From Myxococcales bacterium (GTDB taxonomy: Bacteria; Myxococcota_A; Polyangia; Polyangiales; Polyangiaceae), in NCBI GenBank assembly GCA_016712525.1, contig JADJQX010000007.1, positions 248,001 through 312,000 of the forward strand: a DNA stretch of 64,000 bases. The letters run 5' to 3'. This document shows, one piece after another, positions 23,456 to 33,047 of this stretch. Numbering within the stretch: position 1 is the stretch's first letter; every line of letters starts with the position of its first letter. The translations under genes and the position numbers were made by a program. The notes beneath the pieces are model-generated. The model did no database searches. It saw only the letters and a list, made by a program, of their open reading frames with translations, and was not told the DNA's origin.

Positions 23456-24648
23456 GGTTCTTGGTTCTCCCAGCGGGACGACAGGACGAAGCGGCGAATT
23501 CGGAGCCAAAATTGGCGGGCGGCGGACGACTGCGCGTGCTCGTATCCCCAGAGCCAGGTCTCGACCTTCTCTTCGGGGATCTGCCAGGCCGAGCCGTACG
23601 CGCGCACCACGCGGAGCTCGGCGTCGTCGCCGAGGCCGTCGACCATGGCGACCTCGCACATGAGCTCCACGATCTTCTCGCGGCGGTGCTTCGGGACGTA
23701 CCTCGCCACTTCTTGGGGAGAGTAGACACGGATCTCGTCGTCGGCGAGGGGGGCCATGCCTTCGCTCGCGAGGAAGGCGTCGACGAACGCGCGCTCGCTC
23801 GGGTGGATCTCTCCGTCGGCCGAGATGACCGACACGAGCGGGTAGAGAATGGCGCGAGGGGGGGCCGAGCGCGGCGGCTCGTGCGCTTCGTGGCCTTCGC
23901 TTCCCGCAGCTCGCGCGGTCGAAGGCGGGGGCGGGGGCGGGGGCGGGGCTTGGGCCGCGAGCACGGGGGCAGCCGGACGGGCCTCCACCACCGTGTCGCG
24001 AGGGACGGTAGGCGCACCTGGGATGCGGAGCGTCGCGGGGGGCGGCTCGTCGTCGGCGCCGAGCACACGAATGGGGGGCGTCGCGCTGCGTCGCACGGGG
24101 CGCACGGATCGAGGTCCGCGCCTCTCGTCCGTGCCATCGGACGAGCCGCCCGTGGCTCGGCCTCCGAACGCGAACGGATCCATGACGGTCTCGAGCACGT
24201 CCCCCGCGACGAGCCGCGCATGAACCTCGGACGTCGACTCCGCCACGAAGGTCGCGCGCACGAGCTCCTCGGCGTCGTCGAAGCCCTCGCTCGCGGCCCA
24301 CTGCGAGAGGCGCGCCTCGAGCGTCGCGCGGTCCAAGAGATCCGCAGGTCCCGTCACGTCGACGAGAGCGGCCCTCACGCCGCAGAGCCCGCAACGGCGA
24401 ACGTCGAGCGCCTCGGGCTCGAGAGGCGCCCGGCACGCGGGGCACAAGTTCGTCGGGATCGACTGGAGGTCGTCGCACGTCGTGCCCGACACCGTGCCTA
24501 CCTTCGTGACTCCACAAAGCTTGCAGCTCGCCCGCGCGGGGACACCGAAACGGCACGCGGCCTCGCGGGCGTCGTAGGTCTCCGCGAGCCCACCCTCGAG
24601 CCGGCAATGCGGGCAGTCTTCTTGAAGCTCGACGGCGTGTCCGCGCAT
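23452..24648 (-). CDS. Zinc-ribbon protein with C-terminal TerB-like domain
   Basis: Protein of about 398 residues. The N-terminal third has several Cys pairs (CPHC, CKLC, CPAC, CGLC) that look like zinc ribbons. The middle is a long Pro/Arg linker with a nine-proline run. The C-terminal 130 residues resemble a TerB/tellurite-resistance-type helical domain, with ISADGEIHPSERAFVDAFL followed by EVAMVDGLGDDAELRVV. No catalytic motif is present, so a scaffold or metal-sensing role is inferred. It begins the coupled operon with moxR. The start is taken as the ATG at 24648 just before the first Cys pair; the frame is open to 24786. Confidence 0.75.
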   Translation of the reverse strand: MRGHAVELQEDCPHCRLEGGLAETYDAREAACRFGVPARASCKLCGVTKVGTVSGTTCDDLQSIPTNLCPACRAPLEPEALDVRRCGLCGVRAALVDVTGPADLLDRATLEARLSQWAASEGFDDAEELVRATFVAESTSEVHARLVAGDVLETVMDPFAFGGRATGGSSDGTDERRGPRSVRPVRRSATPPIRVLGADDEPPPATLRIPGAPTVPRDTVVEARPAAPVLAAQAPPPPPPPPSTARAAGSEGHEAHEPPRSAPPRAILYPLVSVISADGEIHPSERAFVDAFLASEGMAPLADDEIRVYSPQEVARYVPKHRREKIVELMCEVAMVDGLGDDAELRVVRAYGSAWQIPEEKVETWLWGYEHAQSSAARQFWLRIRRFVLSSRWENQEP

Positions 24649-24856
24649 ACCCCGTGGGCTCGATGGTATCGGCTCCCTCGCGGGGTGTCGTGCTTTCCTT
24701 GTCCCATCCATCCCCACATGGGCTCCTGACGTAGGTCCATGTCCCCCAAGAGTGACCTCGGGGATCGTGGATCTCCTTGCGTCCATGGGGGGAGCGCGTT
24801 CAGGATCGGCGAGGTCGTCGGCTCCGTGGTCGTGCGGAGAGAAGGAGTGGCACTCG

Positions 24857-25693
24857 ATGTCAGGGCACCCGTCGCATCACGCGCCTCCGCAGAAGCCGAG
24901 CGGCCGCTTCGCCGCTGTCCTTCTTGGCGCGCTCTTCGTCGGCATGGTGGTCGCTCCGCTCGAGTCGACCGCCCAGTCGCAGCCCAACGGCGACAACCGT
25001 GTCCGCATCGTCCAACTCCTCCAACTGGGCCGTTCGCACGGCCCGAACGCCCGCGCCGAGCTGGAGAAGAGCCTCGGGGATCCGTCCGAGTCGGTCCGCA
25101 TCGCGGCCGTGACCGGCCTCGGGGCGCTCGGGGACGTCGGCGCGGTGCGCGCGCTCGAGGCCCGCGCCGCCGTCGAGCCCCAGGCGTCCGTGCGTCAACG
25201 CATCACGGACACGATCTCCAAGCTCAAACGCTCGAGCCTCGACTCGGCCAAGTTCGTCGTCCAGCTCGGCAACATGACGAACGTCACCACCGTGAGGAAC
25301 TCGCAGCTCCCCGACGTGATGCGCGCGGCCGCGAAGACCCACGCCGCTCACCTCAAAGGCGCGGTCGTGGTCGAAGGCCCCGGCGACGCGCTCCTGCAGA
25401 AGGCCTCCGAGAAACACCTCCCCGTGCTCGTGCTCGACGGCCAACTGTCCAAGCTCTCGCGCGCCGACGGCGCGGGCAACGTGACCTACGCCGCGCAGGT
25501 CGAGTTCGTGGTCCGGAAGGCGCCGAGCCAGGTCCTCAAAGGGACGTTCCACGGCGGCGCCGCGGGCAGCGACTCGTCCAAGGCGCTCGAGAGCACGAAG
25601 CGTCTCGCCGAGCTCCAGGGCGAGGTCGTCAGCGGCGCCGTGGAGAGCGCGCTCCGCGGGGCCGAGCACGGCCTCGCCGAAGCGAGCCGCTGA
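24857..25693 (+). CDS. Secreted HEAT-repeat-like protein
   Basis: Protein of 278 residues with a signal-peptide-like segment (FAAVLLGALFVGMVVAPL, about residues 16-33, then small residues up to TAQS). HEAT-like helical repeats follow (NARAELEKSLGDPSESVRIAAVTGLGALGDVGAVRAL). The second half has no recognised domain. The start at 24857 is supported by AAGGAG at 24842-24847. It is divergent from the TerB/zinc-ribbon gene and could be a periplasmic partner of that module, but this is only positional. The GT4 gene follows after 41 bp. Confidence 0.72.
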   Translation: MSGHPSHHAPPQKPSGRFAAVLLGALFVGMVVAPLESTAQSQPNGDNRVRIVQLLQLGRSHGPNARAELEKSLGDPSESVRIAAVTGLGALGDVGAVRALEARAAVEPQASVRQRITDTISKLKRSSLDSAKFVVQLGNMTNVTTVRNSQLPDVMRAAAKTHAAHLKGAVVVEGPGDALLQKASEKHLPVLVLDGQLSKLSRADGAGNVTYAAQVEFVVRKAPSQVLKGTFHGGAAGSDSSKALESTKRLAELQGEVVSGAVESALRGAEHGLAEASR

Positions 25694-25734
25694 GCATCCC
25701 CCCGCTCCCTTTGCAGCCCTGGTAGGGTGGCGGC

Positions 25735-26889
25735 GTGAGCTCTCGCCCCCGCGTCCTCTTCGTGTCGAAGCCGATCGCCCCGCCGTGGCACGACGGCTCC
25801 AAGAACCTCGTGCGCGACGTCGCCGAAAACCTCGTCGACGCCGTGCCCACCGTGATGACGACCGAGGCGTTCTCCGAAGCGAACGACCTTCGGCCCTTCG
25901 TGCGCGTCGAGCCCGTCTACCGCGAGGGCGGGGGGTTCTCTCCGGCCCTCTTCGCCAACGCACGCGTGCTCTCCCGGCTCCTTCGAGGCGAGCCCCACGA
26001 CCTCTGGCACTTCGTCTTCGCGCCGAACCCGGCGTCCTCCGCGGCCGCCCTCTTCGCGAAGCGGTTTCGACGGGCGCTCGGCTTTCGGGGCCCCGTGGTC
26101 CAAACGATCGCGAGCGCCCCTCGTTCGTTCGACGGGGTCGCGCGCCTCGTCTTCGGCGACCGCGTCGTCGCGCTCAGCGAGTGGACGCGCGGCAGGCTCG
26201 TCGGCGCCGGGGTGAAGGGGGTCCCCATCGAGGTCATTCCGCCGTGCGCGCGCGCCCCCGAGGTGCCCGCGGAGGCGGACGTCGAGGCGCTCCGGCAGAA
26301 ACACGGCCTCTTCGGAAAAGTCGTTCTTTATCCAGGGGATATCGAACACTCACGTGGCGCTCGCAACGTGGTCTCGGCGTTCCCGGGCATGCTCTCGCGG
26401 CACCCCGACGTGACGCTCGTGCTCGCGTGCCGCAAGAAGACGCCTCGCGCCGAGGGCGCCGAGCGAGAGCTCTCGGACGCGATCGCACGCGCCGGGCTCT
26501 CGTCGAAGGTGCGCTTCGTGGGCGAGGTCGCCTCCATGCCCACGCTGCTCGCGGCCTCCGACGTCGTGGCGTTCCCCGTCGACGACCTGTACGGCAAGGT
26601 CGACGTGCCTCTCGTGCTCCTCGAGGCGCTCGCGCTCGGTGTCCCGATGGTGGTCGCTGGCGGCGGGCCCCTCGAGGCGCTCGGCGACGCGGCCCATGTG
26701 GTCCCCCTCGGAGACGACGAGGCGCTCGCCCATGCCGTCGTCACGCTCTTTTCGCCCGACGCGCGGGCCCGCGCCGCCGAGGCCGGGAAGGAGCTCCATC
26801 GTGCGCGCTTTTCCCCCGAGGTGGTTGGGCGGGCCCACGACCGGCTCTACGCGGACGCGCTCGGTGGCGGGGCGCCGCGATCGGGCTGA
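25735..26889 (+). CDS. Glycosyltransferase, GT4 family
   Basis: GT-B-fold glycosyltransferase of 384 residues. The C-terminal Rossmann domain has the usual order: VVLYPGDIEHSRGARNVVSAF, KVRFVGEVASMPTLLAASDVVAFP, then VDVPLVLLEALALGVPMVVA. The last corresponds to the nucleotide-sugar-binding E-x7-E region. N-terminal RVLFVSKPIAPPWHDGSKN is the typical GT4 opening. The donor and acceptor cannot be told. The start is a GTG at 25735. It is not surrounded by other polysaccharide genes, so it may act on a small glycolipid or a single step of a larger pathway encoded elsewhere. alaS follows after 37 bp on the same strand. Confidence 0.87.
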   Translation: MSSRPRVLFVSKPIAPPWHDGSKNLVRDVAENLVDAVPTVMTTEAFSEANDLRPFVRVEPVYREGGGFSPALFANARVLSRLLRGEPHDLWHFVFAPNPASSAAALFAKRFRRALGFRGPVVQTIASAPRSFDGVARLVFGDRVVALSEWTRGRLVGAGVKGVPIEVIPPCARAPEVPAEADVEALRQKHGLFGKVVLYPGDIEHSRGARNVVSAFPGMLSRHPDVTLVLACRKKTPRAEGAERELSDAIARAGLSSKVRFVGEVASMPTLLAASDVVAFPVDDLYGKVDVPLVLLEALALGVPMVVAGGGPLEALGDAAHVVPLGDDEALAHAVVTLFSPDARARAAEAGKELHRARFSPEVVGRAHDRLYADALGGGAPRSG

Positions 26890-26926
26890 AAAACGCGAGC
26901 GATAGTGGTATGCGGGCAGAAACCCC

Positions 26927-29647
26927 ATGCTCACTCTGCAAGGCTCCCAGGTTCGCGCGTCTTTCCTCGACTTTTTCAAGGGCAAGGGCCACGCCGTCGT
27001 GCCCTCGGCGAACCTCGTCCCGCAGAACGACCCGACGCTCATGTTCACGGCCGCGGGCATGGTCCAGTTCAAGGACGTGTTCACCGGCAAAGAGACGCGC
27101 GGCTACACCCGCGCCACCTCCAGCCAGAAGTGCATCCGCATCTCGGGCAAGCACAACGACCTCGAGAACGTCGGCGTCACCGCGCGCCACCACACGTTCT
27201 TCGAAATGCTCGGGAATTTCAGCTTCGGGGACTACTTCAAGGACGACGCGATCGCGTACGCGTGGGAGCTGCTCACCAAGGTCTGGGAGATCCCGAAGGA
27301 GCGCCTCGTCATCACCGTCTTCGGGGGCGAGAACGGCATCGCCGCCGACGACGAAGCGCGGGCGATTTGGCGCAAGGTGACCGGCTTCTCCGACGAGCGC
27401 ATCATCGGCATGGGCGCGAAGGACAATTTCTGGTCCGCGGGCGACACCGGCCCCTGCGGCCCGTGCACCGAGATCCACTATTTCACCGGCGACGGCGAGG
27501 CCACCCTCGGCACCTTCGGCGACGAGCCCGGCCCCGACGGCATCGGCTGGATGGAGATCTGGAACCTCGTCTTCATGCAGTTCGACCGCAAACAGACGGC
27601 GGACGGCTTCGCGATGACCCCGCTCCCGAAGCCTTGCGTCGACACGGGCGCCGGGCTCGAGCGTGTCACGAGCGTGCTCCAGGGCAAGCGCTCCAACTAC
27701 GACTCCGACCTCCTCCGCGCCCTCGTCGCGCGGGCGTCCGAGCTCGCCAAGAAGCCCTACGGCGCGACCCTCTCGGACGACGACGTCTCCATGCGCGTCA
27801 TCGCCGACCACGCGCGCACCACGGCGTTCCTCATCGCCGAGGGCGTCTTCCCCGACCGCGGCGACCGCGAGTACGTGCTCCGCCGTGTCATGCGGCGCGC
27901 CATTCGGCACGGGCACAGGCTCGGCATCAAGGAGCCCTTTTTGCACGACGTCGCGCTGCGTGTCGTCGAGACCATGGGCGAGACGTATCCCGAGCTCGTC
28001 GAGCGCAAGAACGTCATCGCCGACGTCACGCAGCAGGAAGAGGTCCGCTTCCGCGAGACCATCGATCGCGGGCTCCGCATCCTCGACGACGAGATCGTCG
28101 CGCTCCGCGGCCGCGGCTCGAGCACGCTCGCGGGGGACGTCGCCTTCAAGCTCTACGACACGTACGGCTTCCCTCTCGATCTCACCGAGGTGATCGCGAA
28201 GGAGCGCTCGCTCGAGGTCGACAAGGCCGGCTACGAGTCCGCCCTCGAAGAGCAGAAGAAGCGCAGCGAGGGCTCGAAGGTCGGCGACAAGGCCAAGGAC
28301 GACGTCTGGCTCTCGCTCAAAGAAGAGCTCACGCGCGCGGGCTCCGAGTCGACCGTCTTCGTGGGGTACGAGGAGGACAAGGCGAGCGGCAAGGTGCTCG
28401 CGCTCGTGAAGGACGGGGCCCGCGTGGCGCGCGCCTCCGAGGGCGACGAGGTCGACGTCGTGCTCGATCGCACCGCGTTCTACGCCGAGTCGGGCGGCCA
28501 GGTCGGCGACACGGGCGAGCTCTCGACCGAAGGCGCGACCCTCCGCGTCTCCGACACCCAGAAGGCGATCGGCGCGACGTTCGCTCACCGCGCGAAGGTC
28601 GTGCGTGGCGCGCTCGCCGTCGGCGACACCGTGCTCGGGACGGTCGACACGAAGGCCCGCGCCGAGACCCGCCGCAACCACTCGGCGACGCACCTCCTCC
28701 ACTACGCGCTCCGGGCCGTGCTCGGGGAGCAGGCCACGCAGAAGGGCTCGCTCGTCGGGCCGTCGCGCCTAAGGTTCGACTTCTCCCATGGCCGTGCGGT
28801 GAGCGCGGAGGAGATCACCAAGATCGAGGCCTTGGTGAACGCCAAGGTCCTCGAGAACGCGAAGGTCGTGACCGAGGTGCTGCCGATCGCCGAAGCGAAG
28901 GCGCGCGGGGCGACGGCGATGTTCGGCGAGAAGTACGGCGATGTGGTCCGTGTCCTCACCATGACGTCGGACTCGGTGGAGCTCTGCGGCGGCACGCACG
29001 CGCGCGCGACGGGCGACATCGGGCTCTTCAAGGTCGTGTCCGAGTCCGGCGTCGCCGCGGGTGTACGCCGCATCGAGGCGGTGACCGGAGAGGGCGCGCT
29101 AGCCTACGTGCAGAAGCTCGAGAGCGAGGTGCGGTCGGCCGCGCAGGTGCTGAAGGCCCAGCCCCACGAGCTCACCGAGAAGCTCGAGAAGCTCACGCAG
29201 GCGTCGCGCGCGCTCGAAAAGGAGCTCGCCGAGGCCAAGCGCAAGCTCGCCTTCGCGGGCGGTGGAGGGGCAGGCGAGGGAGGCAAGGGCGGTGGCCTCG
29301 ACGACCTCGCGGCCCGCGCGACGACGCGTTCGTTCGGGAAGGTGCTCGCCGCCAAGGTGGTCGCCCCCGACGGCGCCGTCCTGCGCGAGATGGCCGAGAA
29401 GGTCCGCGACAAGCTCGGCGACGCGATCGTGCTGCTCGGCGCCGAGAACGCCGGCAAGGCCCAGCTCGTGGTGACCGTGTCGAAGGGGCTCGTCGGCCGC
29501 TTCCGCGCGGGCGATCTCATCAAGCCCGTGGCGCAGATCGTCGGCGGCTCGGGTGGTGGCCGCCCCGACATGGCCCAGGCGGGCGGGACCGAGACGCAGA
29601 AGCTCGACGAGGCGTTGAAGAAGCTCGACGAGCTCACCGCCGAGTAG
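26927..29647 (+). CDS. alaS: Alanyl-tRNA synthetase
   Basis: Class II synthetase charging tRNA-Ala, 906 residues. It begins GSQVRASFLDFFKGKGHAVV, has RHHTFFEMLGNFSFGDYFK (motif 2 region), the CGPCTEIHY segment, and the editing domain with NHSATHLLHYALR and SVELCGGTHARATGD, whose His/Cys residues bind zinc. The C-terminal DHHA1-type domain ends with SGGGRPDMAQAGG. A Gly-rich insertion (GGGGAGEGGKGGG, about residue 783) links the coiled coil to the C-terminal domain. Complete, so proofreading is expected. Start at the ATG 26927. Confidence 0.98.
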   Translation: MLTLQGSQVRASFLDFFKGKGHAVVPSANLVPQNDPTLMFTAAGMVQFKDVFTGKETRGYTRATSSQKCIRISGKHNDLENVGVTARHHTFFEMLGNFSFGDYFKDDAIAYAWELLTKVWEIPKERLVITVFGGENGIAADDEARAIWRKVTGFSDERIIGMGAKDNFWSAGDTGPCGPCTEIHYFTGDGEATLGTFGDEPGPDGIGWMEIWNLVFMQFDRKQTADGFAMTPLPKPCVDTGAGLERVTSVLQGKRSNYDSDLLRALVARASELAKKPYGATLSDDDVSMRVIADHARTTAFLIAEGVFPDRGDREYVLRRVMRRAIRHGHRLGIKEPFLHDVALRVVETMGETYPELVERKNVIADVTQQEEVRFRETIDRGLRILDDEIVALRGRGSSTLAGDVAFKLYDTYGFPLDLTEVIAKERSLEVDKAGYESALEEQKKRSEGSKVGDKAKDDVWLSLKEELTRAGSESTVFVGYEEDKASGKVLALVKDGARVARASEGDEVDVVLDRTAFYAESGGQVGDTGELSTEGATLRVSDTQKAIGATFAHRAKVVRGALAVGDTVLGTVDTKARAETRRNHSATHLLHYALRAVLGEQATQKGSLVGPSRLRFDFSHGRAVSAEEITKIEALVNAKVLENAKVVTEVLPIAEAKARGATAMFGEKYGDVVRVLTMTSDSVELCGGTHARATGDIGLFKVVSESGVAAGVRRIEAVTGEGALAYVQKLESEVRSAAQVLKAQPHELTEKLEKLTQASRALEKELAEAKRKLAFAGGGGAGEGGKGGGLDDLAARATTRSFGKVLAAKVVAPDGAVLREMAEKVRDKLGDAIVLLGAENAGKAQLVVTVSKGLVGRFRAGDLIKPVAQIVGGSGGGRPDMAQAGGTETQKLDEALKKLDELTAE

Positions 29648-29708
29648 CGAGCGAGCGTGGCGCGCCCCGGGCCCCATCGGCTCGGGCGCGGCCGCTCGGC
29701 GGCTCGGA

Positions 29709-30053
29709 TCAGACCGAGGCGCGCTCGGCGCGAGGTCGTGGGCGTGCCTTCGCGAGGGGACGGAGCTGCTCCGCAGGGATGATCCGCGGGGCGCGCGGGC
29801 CACGATCGATGAGGTCACGAAGCTCGGCGGGGAGCGCGATGCCCGAGAGGTCGCGCTTCGCGAGCGCGGCGGCCACGAGGCAGGCGCGGTCGAACGTAGG
29901 GCTCGTCACGTCGAGGAGGACCACGGTCTTCCCGTGCACGCGGCATTCACCACCCCGTGTGCGCTGGAGGGGCGAGAGCTCTACCTCGCGCACCTCGACG
30001 CCCACCCTGCGGGCCAACGTCACGAGGGTGCGGAGCAGCGCTTTCGGGCCCAT
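29709..30053 (-). CDS. Hypothetical protein (114 residues)
   Basis: Small basic soluble protein with the segment TLVTLARRVGVEVREVEL and a central HGKTVVLLDVTSPTFDRACLVAAALAKRDL that reads like a real alpha/beta domain (strand, then helices). The Arg-rich C-terminus is probably disordered. No family is recognised. The codon pattern fits coding sequence better than the opposite-strand frames. It converges on alaS and is divergent from the kinase-FHA gene across 234 bp that contain an AT-richer stretch suitable for promoters. Confidence 0.6.
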   Translation of the reverse strand: MGPKALLRTLVTLARRVGVEVREVELSPLQRTRGGECRVHGKTVVLLDVTSPTFDRACLVAAALAKRDLSGIALPAELRDLIDRGPRAPRIIPAEQLRPLAKARPRPRAERASV

Positions 30054-30287
30054 GACGGGACTCTAGCAGACCGGGCCCCTCGGGCACGTTTTCGAAAGGC
30101 CCGCCTCGGCCGGCCGAGCGGCTCTCCCTCTCCGCCAAAAACGAGAATGGATTCGCCCGATTGCGCTGCCCCCTCGCCGTGCTCGCCGACGTTTTCTCGT
30201 GACGACGACGCTTGTGCGAAATGGTCGTTGCTTCGTCCGTCAGAATCGACGACGCTAGCTCGTAGACGCCCGAAGAGCCCATCCGGC

Positions 30288-32010
30288 ATGACCGAAACGC
30301 AGCGAACCACGCCCCCGCCGCCGATCTCGCATGGCACGGTGATCAACGAGCGGTACGAGATCTCCCAGAGCCTCGGCAAGGGCGGCATGGGCGAGGTGTT
30401 CCTCGCGTACGATCGCACCACCCATCAGAAGGTGGCCCTGAAGATCGTGCGGGAAGAAGCCCGAATGCCGGGCGACGACGAGGCCCTGCGGCAAGAGCTG
30501 CTTCACGCGCGCTCCGTGTCGAACCCGTTCGTGTGCCGCGTTCACGACCTGGCGCCCTCTCCGTACGGCCCCATCCTCGTGATGGAGCACATCACCGGGA
30601 AGACGCTCCACACCCATATTCGCTTGAAAAAAAGCCCTCGGCGGGTACACGGCGGACGAGTTCCGTCGCATCGCCCACGAGATCTCGTCCGGCGTCGCCG
30701 CCATTCACGCGCAAGGGCTCGTCCACGGCGACCTCAAGCCCGGCAACGTCATGGTCACGTCGAACCCGGACGGGTCGATCGGCAAGGCGATCGTTCTCGA
30801 CTTCGGCTTCGCCAAAGAGCGCGCGCGCGCGAGCGCTCGTCGCCCCGGGGCCCCACCCGACGGCGGCACCCCGAACTACATGGCGCCCGAGCGCATTCGT
30901 TCGGGCGGCGCCTCCCAAGAAGACGACCTCTACGCCCTCGGCCTGACGCTCTGGGAAATGTGGACGTGCCGCGTGCCCGAGCCCGGGTACAAGCCGCGCG
31001 CCAAGCCCATGCGGCACCAGATCATGTTCGATGTCCCGTCGGGCCTCTCGGTCGACGAGATCAAGCAGATCTTCCGCTGCCTGTCCGACGACCCGTCGCA
31101 GCGTATCCCCGCGAGACACCTCAGGTTTTTCAATCCGGCGGCCCTCACGACGAACCCGGTCCAGGTGCCGCGCGAGCGCCTCGATCCCGGACCGCCTCCA
31201 GGGCGCAGCGCGGCCTCGAGCTTCCAACCGAGCTCTCAGGCGCTGCTCACGACCTACGCGACGAACTCGCCCGAGTTCGTGGGCGAGCTCATCACCCTCG
31301 ACAAGCCGCTGCTCTCGATCGGTCGCCGGACCGACGTCGACATCGTGGTCCCCGAGGCGACGGTGAGCGGTCACCACTCGAACCTCCGGTGGCAAGCCGG
31401 TAGCTGGCAGATCGAAGATCAAGGGTCGACCAACGGCACGTACGTGGAGCACACGTACGAGCGCAAAAAGACGGTCAACCTGATGCACTCGGGCGAGGTG
31501 CAGTTCGGTGAGCTCCGCTTCAAGCTCGTGAGCTTCCCGAAGGACTCGCTCGCCCACAAACGCGCCCGCGCGTACCTCGCCAAACGCGACGGGCTCACCG
31601 GGCTCTACGCCACCGAGTACCTGCTCCGGGCGATCGAAGAGGAGGCGCAGTTCGCCGACTGGGTCGAGCAGCCGCTCACCGTGGCGCGCTACGAGCTCCG
31701 TGGTCCGAACCGCCAGGTGTCCGAGCGGCCCACCATCCTCGAGATGCTCGCGCTCCGCCGAGCGGCGACCCGCGTCGTCGAGCTCACCGACATGCTCCTC
31801 CTCTCGCTCATCGCCGTCACCGGCGGAAAGACCGGCCCCTTGCGTTTCGCGGTGGCCATGGTCGGTCCCGGTCCGCACGAGGCGAAGAACCTCGTCGAGC
31901 AGGTGGTGGGGCAGGTCCAAGGGATGCTCCCCGAGGGGCTCGATCTCCACGCGTCGATCGCCCGCTACGAATCCGGCATGAACGTTCGCCAGCTCGTCGA
32001 TCTCACCTAA
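30288..32010 (+). pseudogene. Ser/Thr kinase-FHA-degenerate GGDEF protein, frameshifted
   Basis: Signalling protein read in two frames. From the ATG at 30288 comes the start of a Hanks-type kinase: ERYEISQSLGKGGMGEVFLAYD and the ATP lysine in KVALKIV. At the A7 run 30627-30633 the frame shifts. The next frame, from GCC at 30634, continues with HGDLKPGN, DFGFAKE and NYMAPERI, then a FHA domain (SIGRRTD, SGHHSN, STNGT) and a GGDEF-like domain (KRDGLTGLYATEYL) lacking the GGDEF motif. Deleting one A restores 573 residues. Neither half alone could be a kinase. Sequencing error, genuine mutation or transcriptional slippage are the options. The hypothetical gene at 32041 follows by 30 bp. Confidence 0.8.
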
Positions 32011-32040
32011 AAAGGGGCGTAAAGAGACGCCTCGATCGAC

Positions 32041-32697
32041 ATGACCGAACCGCAGCGAAAGCCGTCGCATCCTCCGTCGGAGCCGCGACCCTCGCGAAAG
32101 AGCTTTGCCGAGGTCTCGAACGAGCGCCCCCTGCGGCTCCAGCTCTTCGGCGCGCTCTTCGTCCCGTTCGTGCTCGTGGCCGCCCTTCTCTACGTGTGGC
32201 GGCGCCCGCGCGCCGAGGACCTCGCGCAAGCCCAAGATGCCGGAGATCCGAAGGCGCTCCTCGCGGGCGAGGCCGGGGTGGTCGCGGCCCCTTCGCCGGC
32301 ACCGTCCGGCTCGGCGGCCCCACCCCGCGTGAAGCTCGCCGACGCCCGCGTGATCTCCTGCCAAGACTCGGGCAAGAAGAAGGGCGCGACCGAGACGTGC
32401 GATCACCTCGCGCAAGTGGAGCAAGCCTTCGCGAAGGCCATCGAGGGCTCGTCCACGTGCCTTCCGGACTCGGCCGGCGCGGGCACGATCGAGTACGTCC
32501 TCGACGTGTCGTTCGTGCGAAAGAAGAACCCGATCGTGCTCACGCTCCCGAGGAGCGGGCGCTCCTTCAAGAACGCCAAGCAGCTCTCCGGGTGCGCGCA
32601 GGCGGTCCGCGCGAAGGTGTCTCAGACCCCGCTCGAGGGCGTCACCCACGCCCACTCCCGGTACAAAATCTCGATCCTTGCGACCTACGGAAACTAA
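32041..32697 (+). CDS. Hypothetical membrane-anchored protein
   Basis: Protein of 218 residues. A cytoplasmic basic N-terminus of about 35 residues is followed by one membrane helix (LFGALFVPFVLVAALLYVW), an Ala/Pro linker and a periplasmic domain of about 120 residues with four Cys (ISCQD, ETCDH, STCLP, SGCAQ). That pattern fits a small disulfide-bonded domain. No family is recognised. It lies 30 bp after the kinase-FHA gene on the same strand, so cotranscription with it is likely; it may be an output or substrate of the kinase, which is only an inference. Confidence 0.65.
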   Translation: MTEPQRKPSHPPSEPRPSRKSFAEVSNERPLRLQLFGALFVPFVLVAALLYVWRRPRAEDLAQAQDAGDPKALLAGEAGVVAAPSPAPSGSAAPPRVKLADARVISCQDSGKKKGATETCDHLAQVEQAFAKAIEGSSTCLPDSAGAGTIEYVLDVSFVRKKNPIVLTLPRSGRSFKNAKQLSGCAQAVRAKVSQTPLEGVTHAHSRYKISILATYGN

Positions 32698-32741
32698 AGC
32701 GTTTTCAAAGGGTTGGCGGCGAGATCGAGGGGGCCCGAGGT

Positions 32742-32762
32742 CTCGGCTCGAACCGAGCCGAG
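32742..32762 (+). terminator. Hairpin between two small genes
   Basis: Perfect 9-bp inverted repeat CTCGGCTCG / CGAGCCGAG with a loop of 3. There is no T-tract, so it could be a factor-dependent terminator, an operator or an RNA-stabilising hairpin after the gene ending at 32697. Confidence 0.45.
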
Positions 32763-32783
32763 AGGGCTGCTAGGCTCTCTTGC

Positions 32784-32963
32784 ATGAAGGTCGTTTCGTT
32801 CGCGGTGCTCGCTTCCGTCGTCGCGCTCCCCGAGATCGCGCTCGCGTGCCCCTCGCAGGCCGGCGCGTGCGGAGGCTCGATGGGCTACGCGTCGACGTTC
32901 GGCGTGGGCATCGCCGTCGGCATCCTGTCGATCCTCTTCGAGCGCTCCTTCGGCAAGAAATAG
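32784..32963 (+). CDS. Small exported or membrane protein (59 residues)
   Basis: Starts MKVVSFAVLASVVALPEIALA, a signal-peptide-like stretch with a plausible cleavage site after ALA. It then has CPSQAGACGG and a second hydrophobic segment ASTFGVGIAVGILSILF ending in a basic tail (ERSFGKK). Two Cys would flank the putative mature N-terminus. Mature size would be about 38 residues with one membrane helix. No family is recognised; coding is supported by the consistent signal-peptide start and codon bias, but the gene is short. Confidence 0.5.
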   Translation: MKVVSFAVLASVVALPEIALACPSQAGACGGSMGYASTFGVGIAVGILSILFERSFGKK

Positions 32964-33047
32964 CCGCGCGGGGCGAGGCCCTTCGACCGACCGCGATCTC
33001 GGGCTCTCGCGTCGGAGCTCCGTCGCCTCCGAGCTCCGTGGCCGATG

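Noticed and set aside
20862..24221. Single 1119-residue protein fusing a front part with DUF58
   Set aside because: The front part is out of frame with the MoxR and TerB genes and is Arg/Pro-rich; the real DUF58 start is the ATG overlapping the moxR stop at 22514.
26741..28702. 653-residue minus-strand frame opposite alaS
   Set aside because: Shadow of alaS produced by GC3 bias; low-complexity Arg/Glu/Val composition.
30627..30634. Programmed -1 ribosomal frameshift at A AAA AAA G
   Set aside because: The downstream frame needs a +1 (or -2) shift, not -1, so the classical slippery heptamer does not explain it.
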